Assembly (NCBI RefSeq): GCF_020532725.1
Contig: NZ_JAJAVC010000006.1
Coordinates: 248,001 to 312,000 of the forward strand
Source of the DNA: Methylobacillus arboreus
GTDB taxonomy: Bacteria; Pseudomonadota; Gammaproteobacteria; Burkholderiales; Methylophilaceae
Reading direction: 5' to 3'
Length of the DNA: 64,000 nucleotides
In this document: piece after piece, positions 51,955 to 61,436 of the stretch
Layout of the letters: every line of letters starts with the position of its first letter
Position numbering within the stretch: position 1 is the stretch's first letter
Translations under genes and position numbers: made by a program
Notes under the pieces: generated by a model
The model's database searches: none
What the model was told of the DNA's origin: nothing
Seen by the model: only the letters and a program-made list of their open reading frames with translations

Positions 51955-54900
51955 CTAAATTTGTGCTGGCGATAACTCGCCTGTAGGCACTGGCTTGCGG
52001 TAATGACGATGCACAATACTGAATACCACAGGCACAAATATCAGGGTAGTAACGGTTGCAAACAACAGGCCGCCGATCACGGCACGGCCAAGAGGCGCGT
52101 TCTGTTCCCCGCCCTCGCCCAGGCCCAAGGCCATTGGCGCCATGCCGATCATCATTGCCAACGCTGTCATCAACACCGGCCGGAAGCGGACAAAGCCCGC
52201 CTCGATCGCAGCCTGTGTCGCATCGCCAAGCTCGGCAAGGCGCTCACGCGCAAAACTGATCACCAGCACGCTATTGGCAGTCGCCACCCCCATGCACATG
52301 ATGGCGCCAGTGAGCGCCGGCACAGAGAGCGGAGTGAAGCTTGCAAACAACATCCAGACAATCCCGGCTATCGCGGCAGGCAAGGCGCTGATGATGACAA
52401 AGGAATCGCTCCATGACTGGAAGTTCACCACAATCAGCAGGTAAATCAACACAATCGCGCCGACCAGGCCGAACAGCAGGCCAGAAAATGCCTGTTCCAT
52501 GGTTTGCACCTGGCCCAGCAAGACCACAGTGGAGCCTTTCGGCACCTCACTGGCAGTTTCCTCGATGATGCGGCGAATATCCTTGGCCACGGCGCCGAGA
52601 TCCCTGTCCTGGGTGGAGGCGTTGATTTGCACCAAAGGCTGGATATCGTACTGGCTGACGACCGCATTGCCGGTGGTACGGGTGAACGTGGCAAGGCCGC
52701 CGAGAATCTGCGGGTCCTGGCCGCCAGCTGCATTGCTGATGGTCAGGTTCTCCAGCGCAGAGAGCGAATCCATGCGGTACTGCGGCGTCTGCATCACGAT
52801 CGAGTAAGACACGCCATTGGCAGGATTGAGCCAGAATGTGGGCGCGACCTGCCCGCTGCCCGCCAGGCTGACCAGCATGTTGTTGGTCACATCGCGCGTG
52901 GTCAGGCCAATATCCTGCGCCCTTGAGCGATCAATATCGACGTTAAGCACCGGATTGCGCCGCGACTGCTGCACACGCACGTCGGCAATCCCCGGCACCG
53001 TGCGCAATCTGGCAACCAGCTTGCTGGCATATTCGAAGTTGCCATCAAGATTGTTGCCGCGAATCTGCAGATCGATCGGCGCTGGCGAGCCGAAGTTCAG
53101 AATCTGGCTCACGATATCCGCCGGCGGAAAGCTGAAGATGGTATCGGGAAACCGGCGTGGCAGCTCCTCGCGCAGGCGCTTGACATAGTCTGCCGTGGGC
53201 TTGTGCTCTTTGGTCAGCGCAATCTGGATATCCCCGTCCTGCACGCCAATCAGGCCGGTATTGTTGTAAGCCAGGTTAATCGTGCTGATCGGCATGCCGA
53301 TATTGTCCACCAGCGTGTCAATCTCTTCCGACGGAATGATGTTGCGGATGGCCTTCTGGATCTCGGCAAACCTGGCGGCAGTATCCTCCAGACGCGTGCC
53401 TATCGGCGCGCGGACATGCATGAGGATCTGGCCGCCATCCACCGCCGGAAAGAAATTACGCCCGAGGAAAGGCACCAGCGCAAAACTCAACAATACAAAG
53501 GCCAGGAAACCTGCAATAAATTTCCTGCGGTTCTGCAATGCCAATTGAAGAATGCCGAGATAGCCTGCCCGGAAACGCTCGAACCTGGCCTCGAACCCTC
53601 GCTGGAACCGCACCAGCGGATTACGGGACGGCGGCAGGGTCTCGCTATTGCCATGTAGGTCGGTATGCGGCGCATGCGGCTTCAGCAGGTATTTGGACAT
53701 GGTCGGCACCAACGTGCGAGAGAGGATGAAGGAGCTCACCATGGCGAATATCACTGCCTTGGCCATTGGCACGAACAAGAAGCCCGACACACCCCCGAGG
53801 AAAAACATCGGCACGAACACAATACAAATACACAGCAGGGAAACAAACGCAGGCGTCACGATCTGGCGCGCGCCGTCAAGAATGGCGGGTTCGACAGGCT
53901 TGCCCTGCTCGAGGTGCCAGTTGATATTCTCGATCGTCACGGTGGCGTCATCCACCAGGATACCCACCGCAAGCGCCAATCCGCCCAAGGTCATGATATT
54001 GAGCGTCTCGCCCGCCAGTGCCAACCCAGCAATTGCTCCCAGGATGGACAAGGGGATGGAAATCGCAATAATCACGGTGGAACGCCAACTGCCAAGGAAC
54101 AGCAAGATCATGACGCTGGTCAGCACCGCGGCAATAGCGCCTTCCAGTACCACGCCATTGATCGCGGCGCTGACGAAAATCGACTGGTCATTGATCGGCC
54201 GTACTTCCAACTCATCCGGCAAGCTAGGCTTGATCTCGACCAGCTTGTCCTTGATGCCCTGCACAATCGCCAACGTAGAAGTCGCGCCATTTTTTAGCAC
54301 CGACATCAGCACCGAACGCGCGCCATCAACGTGCACCACATTGGTTTGCGGTGGATTGCCATCGCGCACCTGTGCCACATCATGGATATAGACCGTTGCG
54401 CCGTTGACTACCTTGATCGGCAGGTTGCCGAGCTCCTCCAGCGCCGATGGGGCGTTATTCAGCTGTACGGTGTATTCATAACTGCCGATCTTTTGTGTGC
54501 CGACCGGCAAGATCAGGTTTTGTGCCGCCAGGGCATTGGCCACATCCTGACCGGAAAGCCCGCGCGCCTGCATGGCATCCGGGTCAAGATCAATCTGCAC
54601 CTGGCGTGTCTTGCCGCCAAACGGCCACGGAACTGCAGCCCCTGGCACAGACGTTAAACGCACACGCACTGCGTTCATGCCAAGGTCGGCCAGGTTCTGC
54701 TCTGTCAGGCCCTGGCCAGCAAGCGCGAGCTGCAGGATAGGAACGGTAGAAGCATTGTAGTTAAGAATCAACGGCGGGGTGGTACCGGTAGGCAGTGAAC
54801 GCAGCATCGTCTGCGAAATTGCCGTCACCTGCGCATTGGCGGTTGCAATGTTGACGCCGGGATGGAAAAAAATCTTGACGACGCCGAACCCGGCATAGGA

Positions 54901-55155
54901 ATTCGCCTCGATATGCTCAATATCGTTCACGGTCGTGGTCAATGAGCGCTGGAACGTCGTCATGATGCGCCCGCTCATTTGATCAGGAGAAATCCCGGAA
55001 TACGACCAGGCGACCGCAATCACGGGAATGCGAATTTCGGGGAAGATATCGGTCGGCATGCGCAATGCCGAGAAAATACCAGCGATCATGATCAGGATCG
55101 CCATTACCACGAACGTGTAAGGGCGCCTGAGCGCAACTTGTACTATGCCTAACAT
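51955..55155 (-). CDS. RND efflux pump inner-membrane permease
   Basis: The 1066-residue protein has twelve membrane segments, with segment 1 in RRPYTFVVMAILIMIAGIF and two large periplasmic loops. The paired Asp proton-relay residues are in AVGILVDDATVTIENI in segment 4. I chose ATG 55155, which matches related proteins; a longer TTG start at 55203 is open. It resembles acriflavine/multidrug or heavy-metal RND pumps; without the CzcA motif I favour organic substrates. It is followed 24 bases on by the adaptor gene. Confidence 0.93.
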   Translation of the reverse strand: MLGIVQVALRRPYTFVVMAILIMIAGIFSALRMPTDIFPEIRIPVIAVAWSYSGISPDQMSGRIMTTFQRSLTTTVNDIEHIEANSYAGFGVVKIFFHPGVNIATANAQVTAISQTMLRSLPTGTTPPLILNYNASTVPILQLALAGQGLTEQNLADLGMNAVRVRLTSVPGAAVPWPFGGKTRQVQIDLDPDAMQARGLSGQDVANALAAQNLILPVGTQKIGSYEYTVQLNNAPSALEELGNLPIKVVNGATVYIHDVAQVRDGNPPQTNVVHVDGARSVLMSVLKNGATSTLAIVQGIKDKLVEIKPSLPDELEVRPINDQSIFVSAAINGVVLEGAIAAVLTSVMILLFLGSWRSTVIIAISIPLSILGAIAGLALAGETLNIMTLGGLALAVGILVDDATVTIENINWHLEQGKPVEPAILDGARQIVTPAFVSLLCICIVFVPMFFLGGVSGFLFVPMAKAVIFAMVSSFILSRTLVPTMSKYLLKPHAPHTDLHGNSETLPPSRNPLVRFQRGFEARFERFRAGYLGILQLALQNRRKFIAGFLAFVLLSFALVPFLGRNFFPAVDGGQILMHVRAPIGTRLEDTAARFAEIQKAIRNIIPSEEIDTLVDNIGMPISTINLAYNNTGLIGVQDGDIQIALTKEHKPTADYVKRLREELPRRFPDTIFSFPPADIVSQILNFGSPAPIDLQIRGNNLDGNFEYASKLVARLRTVPGIADVRVQQSRRNPVLNVDIDRSRAQDIGLTTRDVTNNMLVSLAGSGQVAPTFWLNPANGVSYSIVMQTPQYRMDSLSALENLTISNAAGGQDPQILGGLATFTRTTGNAVVSQYDIQPLVQINASTQDRDLGAVAKDIRRIIEETASEVPKGSTVVLLGQVQTMEQAFSGLLFGLVGAIVLIYLLIVVNFQSWSDSFVIISALPAAIAGIVWMLFASFTPLSVPALTGAIMCMGVATANSVLVISFARERLAELGDATQAAIEAGFVRFRPVLMTALAMMIGMAPMALGLGEGGEQNAPLGRAVIGGLLFATVTTLIFVPVVFSIVHRHYRKPVPTGELSPAQI

Positions 55156-55522
55156 TCCTGGCCTAACATGATTGACTCTCTGGACGACTGACTTAACCCA
55201 CAATTATTCCAGAGATGATGAGCTCTGCTTAATCAAAACTGCCACATTATTGCTTTATTTTGCCATTATGACCCGGTAGAAAATAGGGGAATTTGCAACC
55301 AGGATGCAAAAAGATGAATTACCAACAGGATGCATGGATAAAACAACAGAAAGTGTTCAAATATAAACAGAAATTCTTCCTTTGCCATCTCCTCACTCAA
55401 CAAGCGAAAAAGCTCAATGTGGCGCAAAAATATCTTGGTATATTTGCCTTGAAAATACATCCTGTCAAAAAGCAAGAAGCCGCTTAAAAAGCGGCTGCTG
55501 TAGTTTGGAGCAATTGAAACAC
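55156..55522. other. Intergenic spacer upstream of the RND operon
   Basis: This 367-base spacer is A/T-rich and holds the leader of the leftward RND operon and the terminator at 55478-55496. I see no convincing promoter box. Short open frames are present but have low complexity or overlap the next gene, and none is supported. Confidence 0.6.
55478..55496 (-). terminator. Terminator after the MliC-like lipoprotein gene
   Basis: AGCCGCTT and AAGCGGCT form a perfect 8-base stem with an AAA loop. On the minus strand it is followed by TCTTGCTTTTTG. It lies 27 bases after the stop of the lipoprotein gene. Confidence 0.75.
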
Positions 55523-55894
55523 CTACTTGGTCGGCTGGTTGACCTTGCAATTATCATAGTCATGCTTGTAACCATCATCAAGCGTGGCTGTTTCGCCTTC
55601 AATTTCCAGCTTGGCGATGCTGTTGCTGTACTGACCGGCTTCTGTCTTGTTGAGCAGGACTTCACGGTCAGGCAGAACCAGCCAGGCCGCATTGCCGCCA
55701 TCCTGCAGCCTCACATAGAATTTCCGCCCCTTGTCACAGACATACTCGGTGCTGCCGGCGGGGCCTCGTGAACGCACGTCGGCATCATCCTCGCCAAATG
55801 GCCAAAGGCTGAATCCGCCACATGCGGACAACATGCTGGCCATGAGTACCAGCAGAAGAAACTTCCCGGACCAACCGGTTAAACGAACAGCCAT
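55523..55894 (-). CDS. MliC-like putative lysozyme-inhibitor lipoprotein
   Basis: The 123-residue precursor has a lipobox LSAC with Cys25 and a short mature domain resembling MliC/PliC lysozyme inhibitors: STEYVCDKGRKFYVRLQ, then AAWLVLPDREVLLNK, then YSNSIAKLEIEGETATL and a final NCK. The Cys pair (YVCD and DNCK) fits the family. I chose ATG 55894; the frame continues upstream to 56098 without a signal sequence at its start and overlaps the next gene. Such proteins block C-type lysozyme in the periplasm or at the surface. The match is moderate. Confidence 0.7.
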   Translation of the reverse strand: MAVRLTGWSGKFLLLVLMASMLSACGGFSLWPFGEDDADVRSRGPAGSTEYVCDKGRKFYVRLQDGGNAAWLVLPDREVLLNKTEAGQYSNSIAKLEIEGETATLDDGYKHDYDNCKVNQPTK

Positions 55895-55952
55895 ATTCAA
55901 TATCCCACTCAGGTTTCCGCGCCAATTGCGCCAAAACCGATAGTATAAACGA

Positions 55953-58031
55953 CTAGCCCGCCAGTTTCTCACTCGTAAAGTACTCGGTAATCTGTGCCGC
56001 AGGCATGGGCTTGCCAAGACCAAACCCTTGCAGCTCATCGCAGCCCAAATCCTGAAGGAAGGTTTTTTGCGCTTCTGTCTCCACGCCTTCTGCAACAATC
56101 CTGAAATTCAATGTATGGCCCAAGGCAATAATGGCCGACACAATAGCGCCATCATCAACCCCGCTGCCGTTGCCCAGGTTGCGGATAAAACCACGGTCAA
56201 TCTTCAACTCATTCGCCGGCAAGCGCTTGAGATACAACAAGCTTGAATATCCAGTGCCAAAATCATCAATAGAAATCTTGACGCCCAACCTGGTCAGCTC
56301 ATGCAGAATCTCCAACGTCGCCTTCACGTTGTGCATGGCCGTTGACTCGGTAATCTCCAGCGTCAGGCAATGCGCCGGCAAGCGCCAGCGCACCAATGTC
56401 GACTTGACGACTTCTAGCAGCCTGTCGTGGCTGAACTGCAACGCAGAAAGATTCACCGCCACATGCCAGTGCCGGTAGCCCATGTCATGCCAGGCACGCA
56501 TCTGCTTGCAGGCTTCGTTCAAGACCCACTCGCCAATCGGGATAATCAGGCCCGACTTTTCCGCCAGGGAAATAAACTGGTCCGGCGAAACCGTCCCCAG
56601 CGTCGGGTGCTCCCATCGCAGTAAGGCTTCAGAGCCCACGATATGTTCATGGCCCGCATCAAACTTCGGCTGGTACAACAATACAAACTGGTTTTTTTCA
56701 AGCGCCGAGCCCAGGTCGAGCATCATGTCGAGACGGCCCTGGGTGTTGATATGCATGGATGCTTCGAAGAAATGGTAGCCATTACGCCCTGAGCGCTTGG
56801 TGTGATACATGGCCGTGTCCGCATTGATGGCAAGCTCCCGGTAGGTCTGGCCATTGTCGGGGTAGATCGCAATGCCCAGGCTGGCAGAAATACGCAACTC
56901 GCGCCCGTTGGCAATAAACGGCTGATGAAATGCCAGCACGATCTTTTCCGCGACCACGGCAGCATCCTCCGGCGTGGCATTTTCCAGCAATACCACAAAC
57001 TCATCGCCGCCGATTCGGGCAATAGTATCCTGGGCACGCAACAGTTTGCGTAGCCGGTTAGCAGCCTCGACCAATAAATGATCACCAACATGATGCCCCA
57101 GTGAATCATTGATGGTCTTGAATCCATCCACGTCGATGAACATCAGGGCAAAGCTGTGATGCTCCCTCCTTGCCTTGTGCAGTGCCTGATTCGCGCGATC
57201 CTCAAGCAATGAGCGATTGGGGAGATGAGTCAGGTGGTCATGCAGGGTCTGATGCAAAAGCTCCTGATTCGCCTGCTCAAGAGATTTCGCCAGCTGCGCG
57301 GTACGCGATTCCAGCCTGGCATCCAGAATCGACACCAGCAAGGCGATCACCAGCACGCCGCTTGCGCCCATCACCACCATGATAGTCAAATGGTCAAGGT
57401 TGCCGCCTGTCGCTGCGCGGCAGACGCTGCCGACAGGAAAGTCTGCCGCAGCCATCCCGGTGTAATGCATACCGCAGATGGCAGCCCCCATCACCAGCGC
57501 CGCCAAGGCACGCGCAACCAATACCTGCGGCACGCGCTGGCGCAGCCTGAATGCAATCCACAAGGCAGCGCCAGAAGCAGCAACGGCAATCACAACCGAC
57601 AGCGCAAACAATCCCGGGTCATAATGCGGCGCAGGCGCCATCCGCATGGCAGCCATCCCGACGTAATGCATGCCCGCAACCCCGGCTCCCATGATGATGG
57701 CGCTGATAAACAAGCGCTTGAGCGGCAGGGCAGGCTGCACTACCTGGTACAGGGCGAATCCCGAAACGACGATCACCAATGCCAGGGAAAGCAGAGTGAT
57801 TGCCGGGTCGTAGCCCAACGGTATCGGCAGCCGGAACGCCAGCATGCCGATAAAGTGCATCGACCAGATGCCAACCCCCAGCGTTACCGCGCCGCCCAGC
57901 AACCACCACCTTGCAGCGCGCCCCTTGGCGGTATTGATCCGCTCCGTCATGTTGAGTGCGGTATAAGACGCGAACATGGCGACCACCAACGAAATGGCCA
58001 CGAGATTCAAATCGTAAAACTCTTGCAACAT
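55953..58031 (-). CDS. MHYT-GGDEF-EAL cyclic-di-GMP signalling protein
   Basis: The 692-residue membrane protein has seven N-terminal segments with three MHYT-type repeats (MHF at 58-60, MHY at 121-123 and MHY at 188-190), a family thought to bind copper and sense O2, CO or NO. A GGDEF domain follows (about 265-430), with GGDEF at 341-345 and the product-inhibition site RAQD at 332-335, and then an EAL domain (about 440-690) with EAL at 468-470. Both catalytic motifs are intact, so it may make and break cyclic-di-GMP depending on the signal. Confidence 0.95.
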   Translation of the reverse strand: MLQEFYDLNLVAISLVVAMFASYTALNMTERINTAKGRAARWWLLGGAVTLGVGIWSMHFIGMLAFRLPIPLGYDPAITLLSLALVIVVSGFALYQVVQPALPLKRLFISAIIMGAGVAGMHYVGMAAMRMAPAPHYDPGLFALSVVIAVAASGAALWIAFRLRQRVPQVLVARALAALVMGAAICGMHYTGMAAADFPVGSVCRAATGGNLDHLTIMVVMGASGVLVIALLVSILDARLESRTAQLAKSLEQANQELLHQTLHDHLTHLPNRSLLEDRANQALHKARREHHSFALMFIDVDGFKTINDSLGHHVGDHLLVEAANRLRKLLRAQDTIARIGGDEFVVLLENATPEDAAVVAEKIVLAFHQPFIANGRELRISASLGIAIYPDNGQTYRELAINADTAMYHTKRSGRNGYHFFEASMHINTQGRLDMMLDLGSALEKNQFVLLYQPKFDAGHEHIVGSEALLRWEHPTLGTVSPDQFISLAEKSGLIIPIGEWVLNEACKQMRAWHDMGYRHWHVAVNLSALQFSHDRLLEVVKSTLVRWRLPAHCLTLEITESTAMHNVKATLEILHELTRLGVKISIDDFGTGYSSLLYLKRLPANELKIDRGFIRNLGNGSGVDDGAIVSAIIALGHTLNFRIVAEGVETEAQKTFLQDLGCDELQGFGLGKPMPAAQITEYFTSEKLAG

Positions 58032-58212
58032 GAACGGTACCGTCAGAATGGGAATGAACTACTCATTACGGCTATTTGCACTTTATTCTTGAGCAAAAAA
58101 CGCTGCCAGACAGACATCAAGAAAATGCATCAACAGAAAAAGGGAGGCATTAATGAATTACTGCACTTACGCGATATGGGTGCTTGGATCGGGAAAGGCA
58201 TGTGACATAAGG

Positions 58213-58288
58213 TGGTGCCGCTGACCGGAATCGAACTGGTGACCTTCTCATTACGAATGAGCTGCTCTACCGACTGAGCTACAGCGGC
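58213..58288 (-). tRNA. tRNA-Thr (anticodon CGT)
   Basis: Read on the minus strand, GCCGCTG opens a cloverleaf that closes with CAGCGGC, then A and CCA. The D-arm reads GCTCAGTCGGTAGAGC, the anticodon loop TTCGTAA gives CGT, and the T-arm holds GTTCGATTC. It reads the ACG codon. The CCA end is encoded. The 181 bases to its right-hand neighbour, the MHYT gene start at 58031, show no other feature. Confidence 0.95.
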
Positions 58289-58328
58289 GCCTGTGCGCAT
58301 TTTACCGCAAACTCACCGTGAGTTAAGC

Positions 58329-58354
58329 GCGGCCGACAAAACTCAGCGCGGCGG
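58329..58354 (-). repeat. Dispersed 26-bp intergenic repeat, copy 2
   Basis: This copy shares 22 of 26 positions with 15495-15520, including ACAAAACTCAGCG. It lies 12 bases downstream of the clsB-like stop codon, in the same orientation as copy 1. Here GCGCGGC occurs twice (58327-58333 and 58346-58352), and TGAGTT just left of it can pair with AACTCA within it. Confidence 0.5.
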
Positions 58355-58366
58355 GAACCTGCCGTA

Positions 58367-59521
58367 CTATTGTTTCTCCTTCAGGCCGAACAAGCCGATC
58401 ATGAGCCGCACCACTATATACACCAGCAATGAAAACACCCGTTTGAATACATGCCTGCGCGACCAGTCCTCAGGCCGCACCTTGATGGATTTCTCCTCAA
58501 TGGCCTGTTCCAGGTCTGCTTTGAGCTGGGCATTGAAAGTTTTGTCCTGCACCATGATATTCGCCTCACGTGCCAGCAGCAGGCTAAACGGGTCAAGGTT
58601 GGATGAGCCCACGGTAGCCCAGCGGCTGTCGGTCACCGCCACCTTACTGTGCATGAAGCTGGCACGGTACTCGTAGATTTCAATGCCATGCCGCAAAAAC
58701 AGCCCGTACACCTCATGGGTGGCAAACATCAGCCAGTATTCCATACGCCCCTGCAACAACAGGCGCACCCGCACGCCGCGCTGGGCGGCCTTGATGAGGG
58801 CCTGGCGGAATTTCTTGCCCGGGACAAAATAGGCGCTGGCAATGATGATCTCTACCCTAGCTTTGCCAATAGCCTTGAGGTACCCACGCTCGATATCATG
58901 CCGGTGCAATACATTGTCCCGCACAACAAACGCGGCCCGCATGCCGTTGTTGATAAATAGCGGTGCCGGCAGGCTGGGAAAAGCCTCTACCTCGCGCAAA
59001 TGCATCCAGGCCAGGCGGCGCCACAGCTTGCGCACACTGGCGTGGATATCAAACACCAATGCGCCATCCACGCGCACGGCATAATCCACGCGCGGCGCAT
59101 CCAGGTTGCTGGGCACATTCATGTCGTCAATGATGTTGATGCCGCCGACATAGGCATGCTGGCCGTCGAACACCGAAACCTTGCGGTGCAATCGCCGCAA
59201 GCGGCTGCGCTTGAACGACCATGCGGAGATCTTGGGCCGGTAGTACATGACTTTGACGCCAAAGGCTTCCAGCTCCAATACATACTCCGGCGGCAATTTG
59301 CGGCTGCCGAATCCATCCAGAAACAAGTTGACCACCACGCCGCGCGCGGCGGCGGCCTTGAGCTTTTCACCTATCATGGTGCCTGTGGCATCCAGCTCAT
59401 AGATATAGGTCTGGATATAAATCTCGCGCTGTGCCGCTTCGATGGATGCAGCAAGCGCCGGGAAAAACTCGGTGCCGTTTCTGAGCAGGGTTATACGGTT
59501 GCCAGCCTTCCAACGCATCAT
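58367..59521 (-). CDS. clsB: Cardiolipin synthase B-like phospholipase D protein
   Basis: The 384-residue protein has two phospholipase-D HxK motifs: His112 in LHRKVSVFD and His291 in MHSKVAVTD, followed by GSSNLDPFS. It resembles ClsB (YbhO), which makes cardiolipin from phospholipids. A hydrophobic C-terminal segment (about 362-378) may bind the membrane. The start overlaps the stop of the YbhP-like gene (ATGA), an arrangement found in E. coli ybhP-ybhO. Confidence 0.9.
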   Translation of the reverse strand: MMRWKAGNRITLLRNGTEFFPALAASIEAAQREIYIQTYIYELDATGTMIGEKLKAAAARGVVVNLFLDGFGSRKLPPEYVLELEAFGVKVMYYRPKISAWSFKRSRLRRLHRKVSVFDGQHAYVGGINIIDDMNVPSNLDAPRVDYAVRVDGALVFDIHASVRKLWRRLAWMHLREVEAFPSLPAPLFINNGMRAAFVVRDNVLHRHDIERGYLKAIGKARVEIIIASAYFVPGKKFRQALIKAAQRGVRVRLLLQGRMEYWLMFATHEVYGLFLRHGIEIYEYRASFMHSKVAVTDSRWATVGSSNLDPFSLLLAREANIMVQDKTFNAQLKADLEQAIEEKSIKVRPEDWSRRHVFKRVFSLLVYIVVRLMIGLFGLKEKQ

Positions 59522-60279
59522 ATTCTCGATAGCACCGCCGTTAATGCTGCGTGATCGGAAACCTTGAGGAACTGCGGCCCAGCGTGAACCTCGACATGCC
59601 GGACATGAAAGCCCCGCACATAAATGCGGTCCAGCCTGAACAGAGGTAGGAAGGAAGGAAAACTGCGGGCGGGCTTGCCGCCGCCATGGTGCTCGAACAC
59701 TTCATGCAGGTGCAAGCCGTGCACCAGCTCACGCCCGGCGCTCATGCTCCAGTCATTGAAATCCCCGGCAATCACCAAAGGCGCATCGTCAGGTACCATT
59801 TCGGCGATACGGTCACGCAGGACATTAATTTGCTTGCGACGCCAACCCGCAAACAATCCCAGGTGCACGCAGATGCAATGCAGCGGCTGATGCCAGCCCG
59901 GCACCGCAATCTCGCAATGCAACAGGCCGCGCTGCTCGCTGTGGTGCGCAGATATGTCGGTATTTTCGTACTTGGTAATGGGAAATTTGGACAACAAGGC
60001 ATTGCCGTGATGCCCGGCAGGGTAGATCGAGTTCTTGCCGTAGGCATAATCGCTCCAGACCGCGTCGGCAAGAAACTCCACCTGCCCGGCCAGCGGCCAG
60101 GCACTGAAACGGCGGCTGTGCTTGATATGCTGGTCGCGCACTTCCTGCAGGAAAACGATGTCCGCCTGCAGCTTGCGGATCAGTTCGCGTTGCTCGTGCA
60201 GCGCAAAACGGGCGTTGAAACTGGTCACGCCCTTGTGGATGTTGAAGGTGGCAATCCGGATAACGCTCTGCAACCTCAA
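59518..60279 (-). CDS. Endonuclease/exonuclease/phosphatase family protein (YbhP-like)
   Basis: The 253-residue protein has an EEP-fold catalytic domain with IRIATFNIHKG (metal Asn), VFLQEVRDQH (catalytic Glu), PLVIAGDFNDWS (Asp and Asn) and a final KVSDHAALTAVL (His). The family covers nucleases and phospholipid phosphodiesterases. With clsB next to it, a role in phospholipid turnover is more likely than DNA cutting. The start is TTG 60279; a better start is not evident. Confidence 0.85.
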   Translation of the reverse strand: MRLQSVIRIATFNIHKGVTSFNARFALHEQRELIRKLQADIVFLQEVRDQHIKHSRRFSAWPLAGQVEFLADAVWSDYAYGKNSIYPAGHHGNALLSKFPITKYENTDISAHHSEQRGLLHCEIAVPGWHQPLHCICVHLGLFAGWRRKQINVLRDRIAEMVPDDAPLVIAGDFNDWSMSAGRELVHGLHLHEVFEHHGGGKPARSFPSFLPLFRLDRIYVRGFHVRHVEVHAGPQFLKVSDHAALTAVLSRI

Positions 60280-60286
60280 CCTTTCA

Positions 60287-61426
60287 TCAAGATGCGTCCA
60301 GCATGCGTTGCAGTGTCAGGCGTGCCAGCTCGGCCTCGTGCTCAGGCACTTTGATGCGGTTGACCACGTTGCCTTCCGCCAGGTTTTCCAATGTCCATGC
60401 GAGGTGCTGCGGGTCGATGCGCGCCATGGTAGAGCACTCGCAGATCACATGCGACATGAACTGGACGATCTTGCCCTGAGGCTTCATCTGCTCGGCGAGG
60501 CGGTTCACCAGGTTGAGCTCGGTGCCCACCAGCCAGTGCGTGCCGGCAGGCGCGTCGCTGACGGTTTTCAGAATGTACTCGGTGGAGCCGACATAATCGG
60601 AGTTCAGGCAGACCTCGAACGGCGACTCCGGGTGCGAGATCACAATGCCGTCAGGATGCTCGGCGCGGAAACGCGTGATGTTCTGCTCGCGGAACATCTG
60701 GTGCACAGCGCAATGGCCCTTCCACAGCAATATCTTGGCATTCTTGATCTGCTCTTCCGTCAGGCCGCCCATGGGCAAGTCGGGGTCCCACACCGGCATC
60801 TGCTCAAGCGGAATGCCCATCTTGTAGCCAGACCAGCGGCCCAGGTTCTGGTCGGGGAAGAACAGCACTTTCTCGCGTTGCTTGAAGCCCCACTCGATGA
60901 TCTTGGTGGCGTTGGTCGAGGTACAGACGATGCCGCCGTGCTCGCCGCAGAATGCCTTGAGGTCGGCAGCGGAATTGATATAGGTGATTGGGGTGATGGT
61001 GGCGTCAAAATCCAGCACCTTGGACAGCTCTCGGCGCGAACGCTCGACCTTGGCCAGGTTGGCCATATCCGCCATGGAGCAGCCGGCGGAAAGGTCGGGC
61101 AAGATGGAAATCTGTTCGGGGCGAGAGAGGATGTCCGCCACCTCGGCCATGAAATGCACGCCGAGGAACACAATGTACTCGGCATCCGTCTCACCTGCAA
61201 AACGCGACAGCTTGAGCGAGTCGCCGGTGTAATCGGCATGGCGGTAGACGCTCTCCTGCTGGTAATGGTGGCCCAGGATCACCAGCCTCTTGCCGAGCTT
61301 TTTCTTGGCGGCAATGATGCGCGCCTGCAGTTCGGCCTCCTGCGTCGCCTGGAATCGCTCGAACTTGATTGGCTCGGCGATCACCGTTTTTGCTGGTCTT
61401 TCTGTTGTCTCTACAGTTGCTTGCAT
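60287..61426 (-). CDS. nadA: Quinolinate synthase NadA
   Basis: NadA condenses iminoaspartate with dihydroxyacetone phosphate to make quinolinate for NAD synthesis, using a 4Fe-4S cluster. The 379-residue protein has the substrate-binding VILGHHYQQESVYRHADYTG (residues about 50-69), the cluster Cys residues in FCGEHGGIVCTST and VICECSTMARI, and the triose-phosphate site HPESPFEVC. nadB and nadC are not nearby. It ends 7 bases before the YbhP-like gene. Confidence 0.96.
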   Translation of the reverse strand: MQATVETTERPAKTVIAEPIKFERFQATQEAELQARIIAAKKKLGKRLVILGHHYQQESVYRHADYTGDSLKLSRFAGETDAEYIVFLGVHFMAEVADILSRPEQISILPDLSAGCSMADMANLAKVERSRRELSKVLDFDATITPITYINSAADLKAFCGEHGGIVCTSTNATKIIEWGFKQREKVLFFPDQNLGRWSGYKMGIPLEQMPVWDPDLPMGGLTEEQIKNAKILLWKGHCAVHQMFREQNITRFRAEHPDGIVISHPESPFEVCLNSDYVGSTEYILKTVSDAPAGTHWLVGTELNLVNRLAEQMKPQGKIVQFMSHVICECSTMARIDPQHLAWTLENLAEGNVVNRIKVPEHEAELARLTLQRMLDAS

Positions 61427-61436
61427 GGCTGCTGAT

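Noticed and set aside
55266-55550. 94-codon frame on the minus strand in the RND upstream spacer
   Set aside because: It crosses the terminator and overlaps the MliC-like gene; its Phe/Leu-rich sequence reflects A/T-rich DNA and it has no ribosome site I can see.
57225-58205. 326-codon frame on the plus strand
   Set aside because: It is antisense to the MHYT-GGDEF-EAL gene, is rich in His, Arg and Gln, and has no recognisable family.
60122-61435. 437-codon frame on the plus strand
   Set aside because: It is antisense to nadA, which has all its cluster cysteines and substrate motifs.
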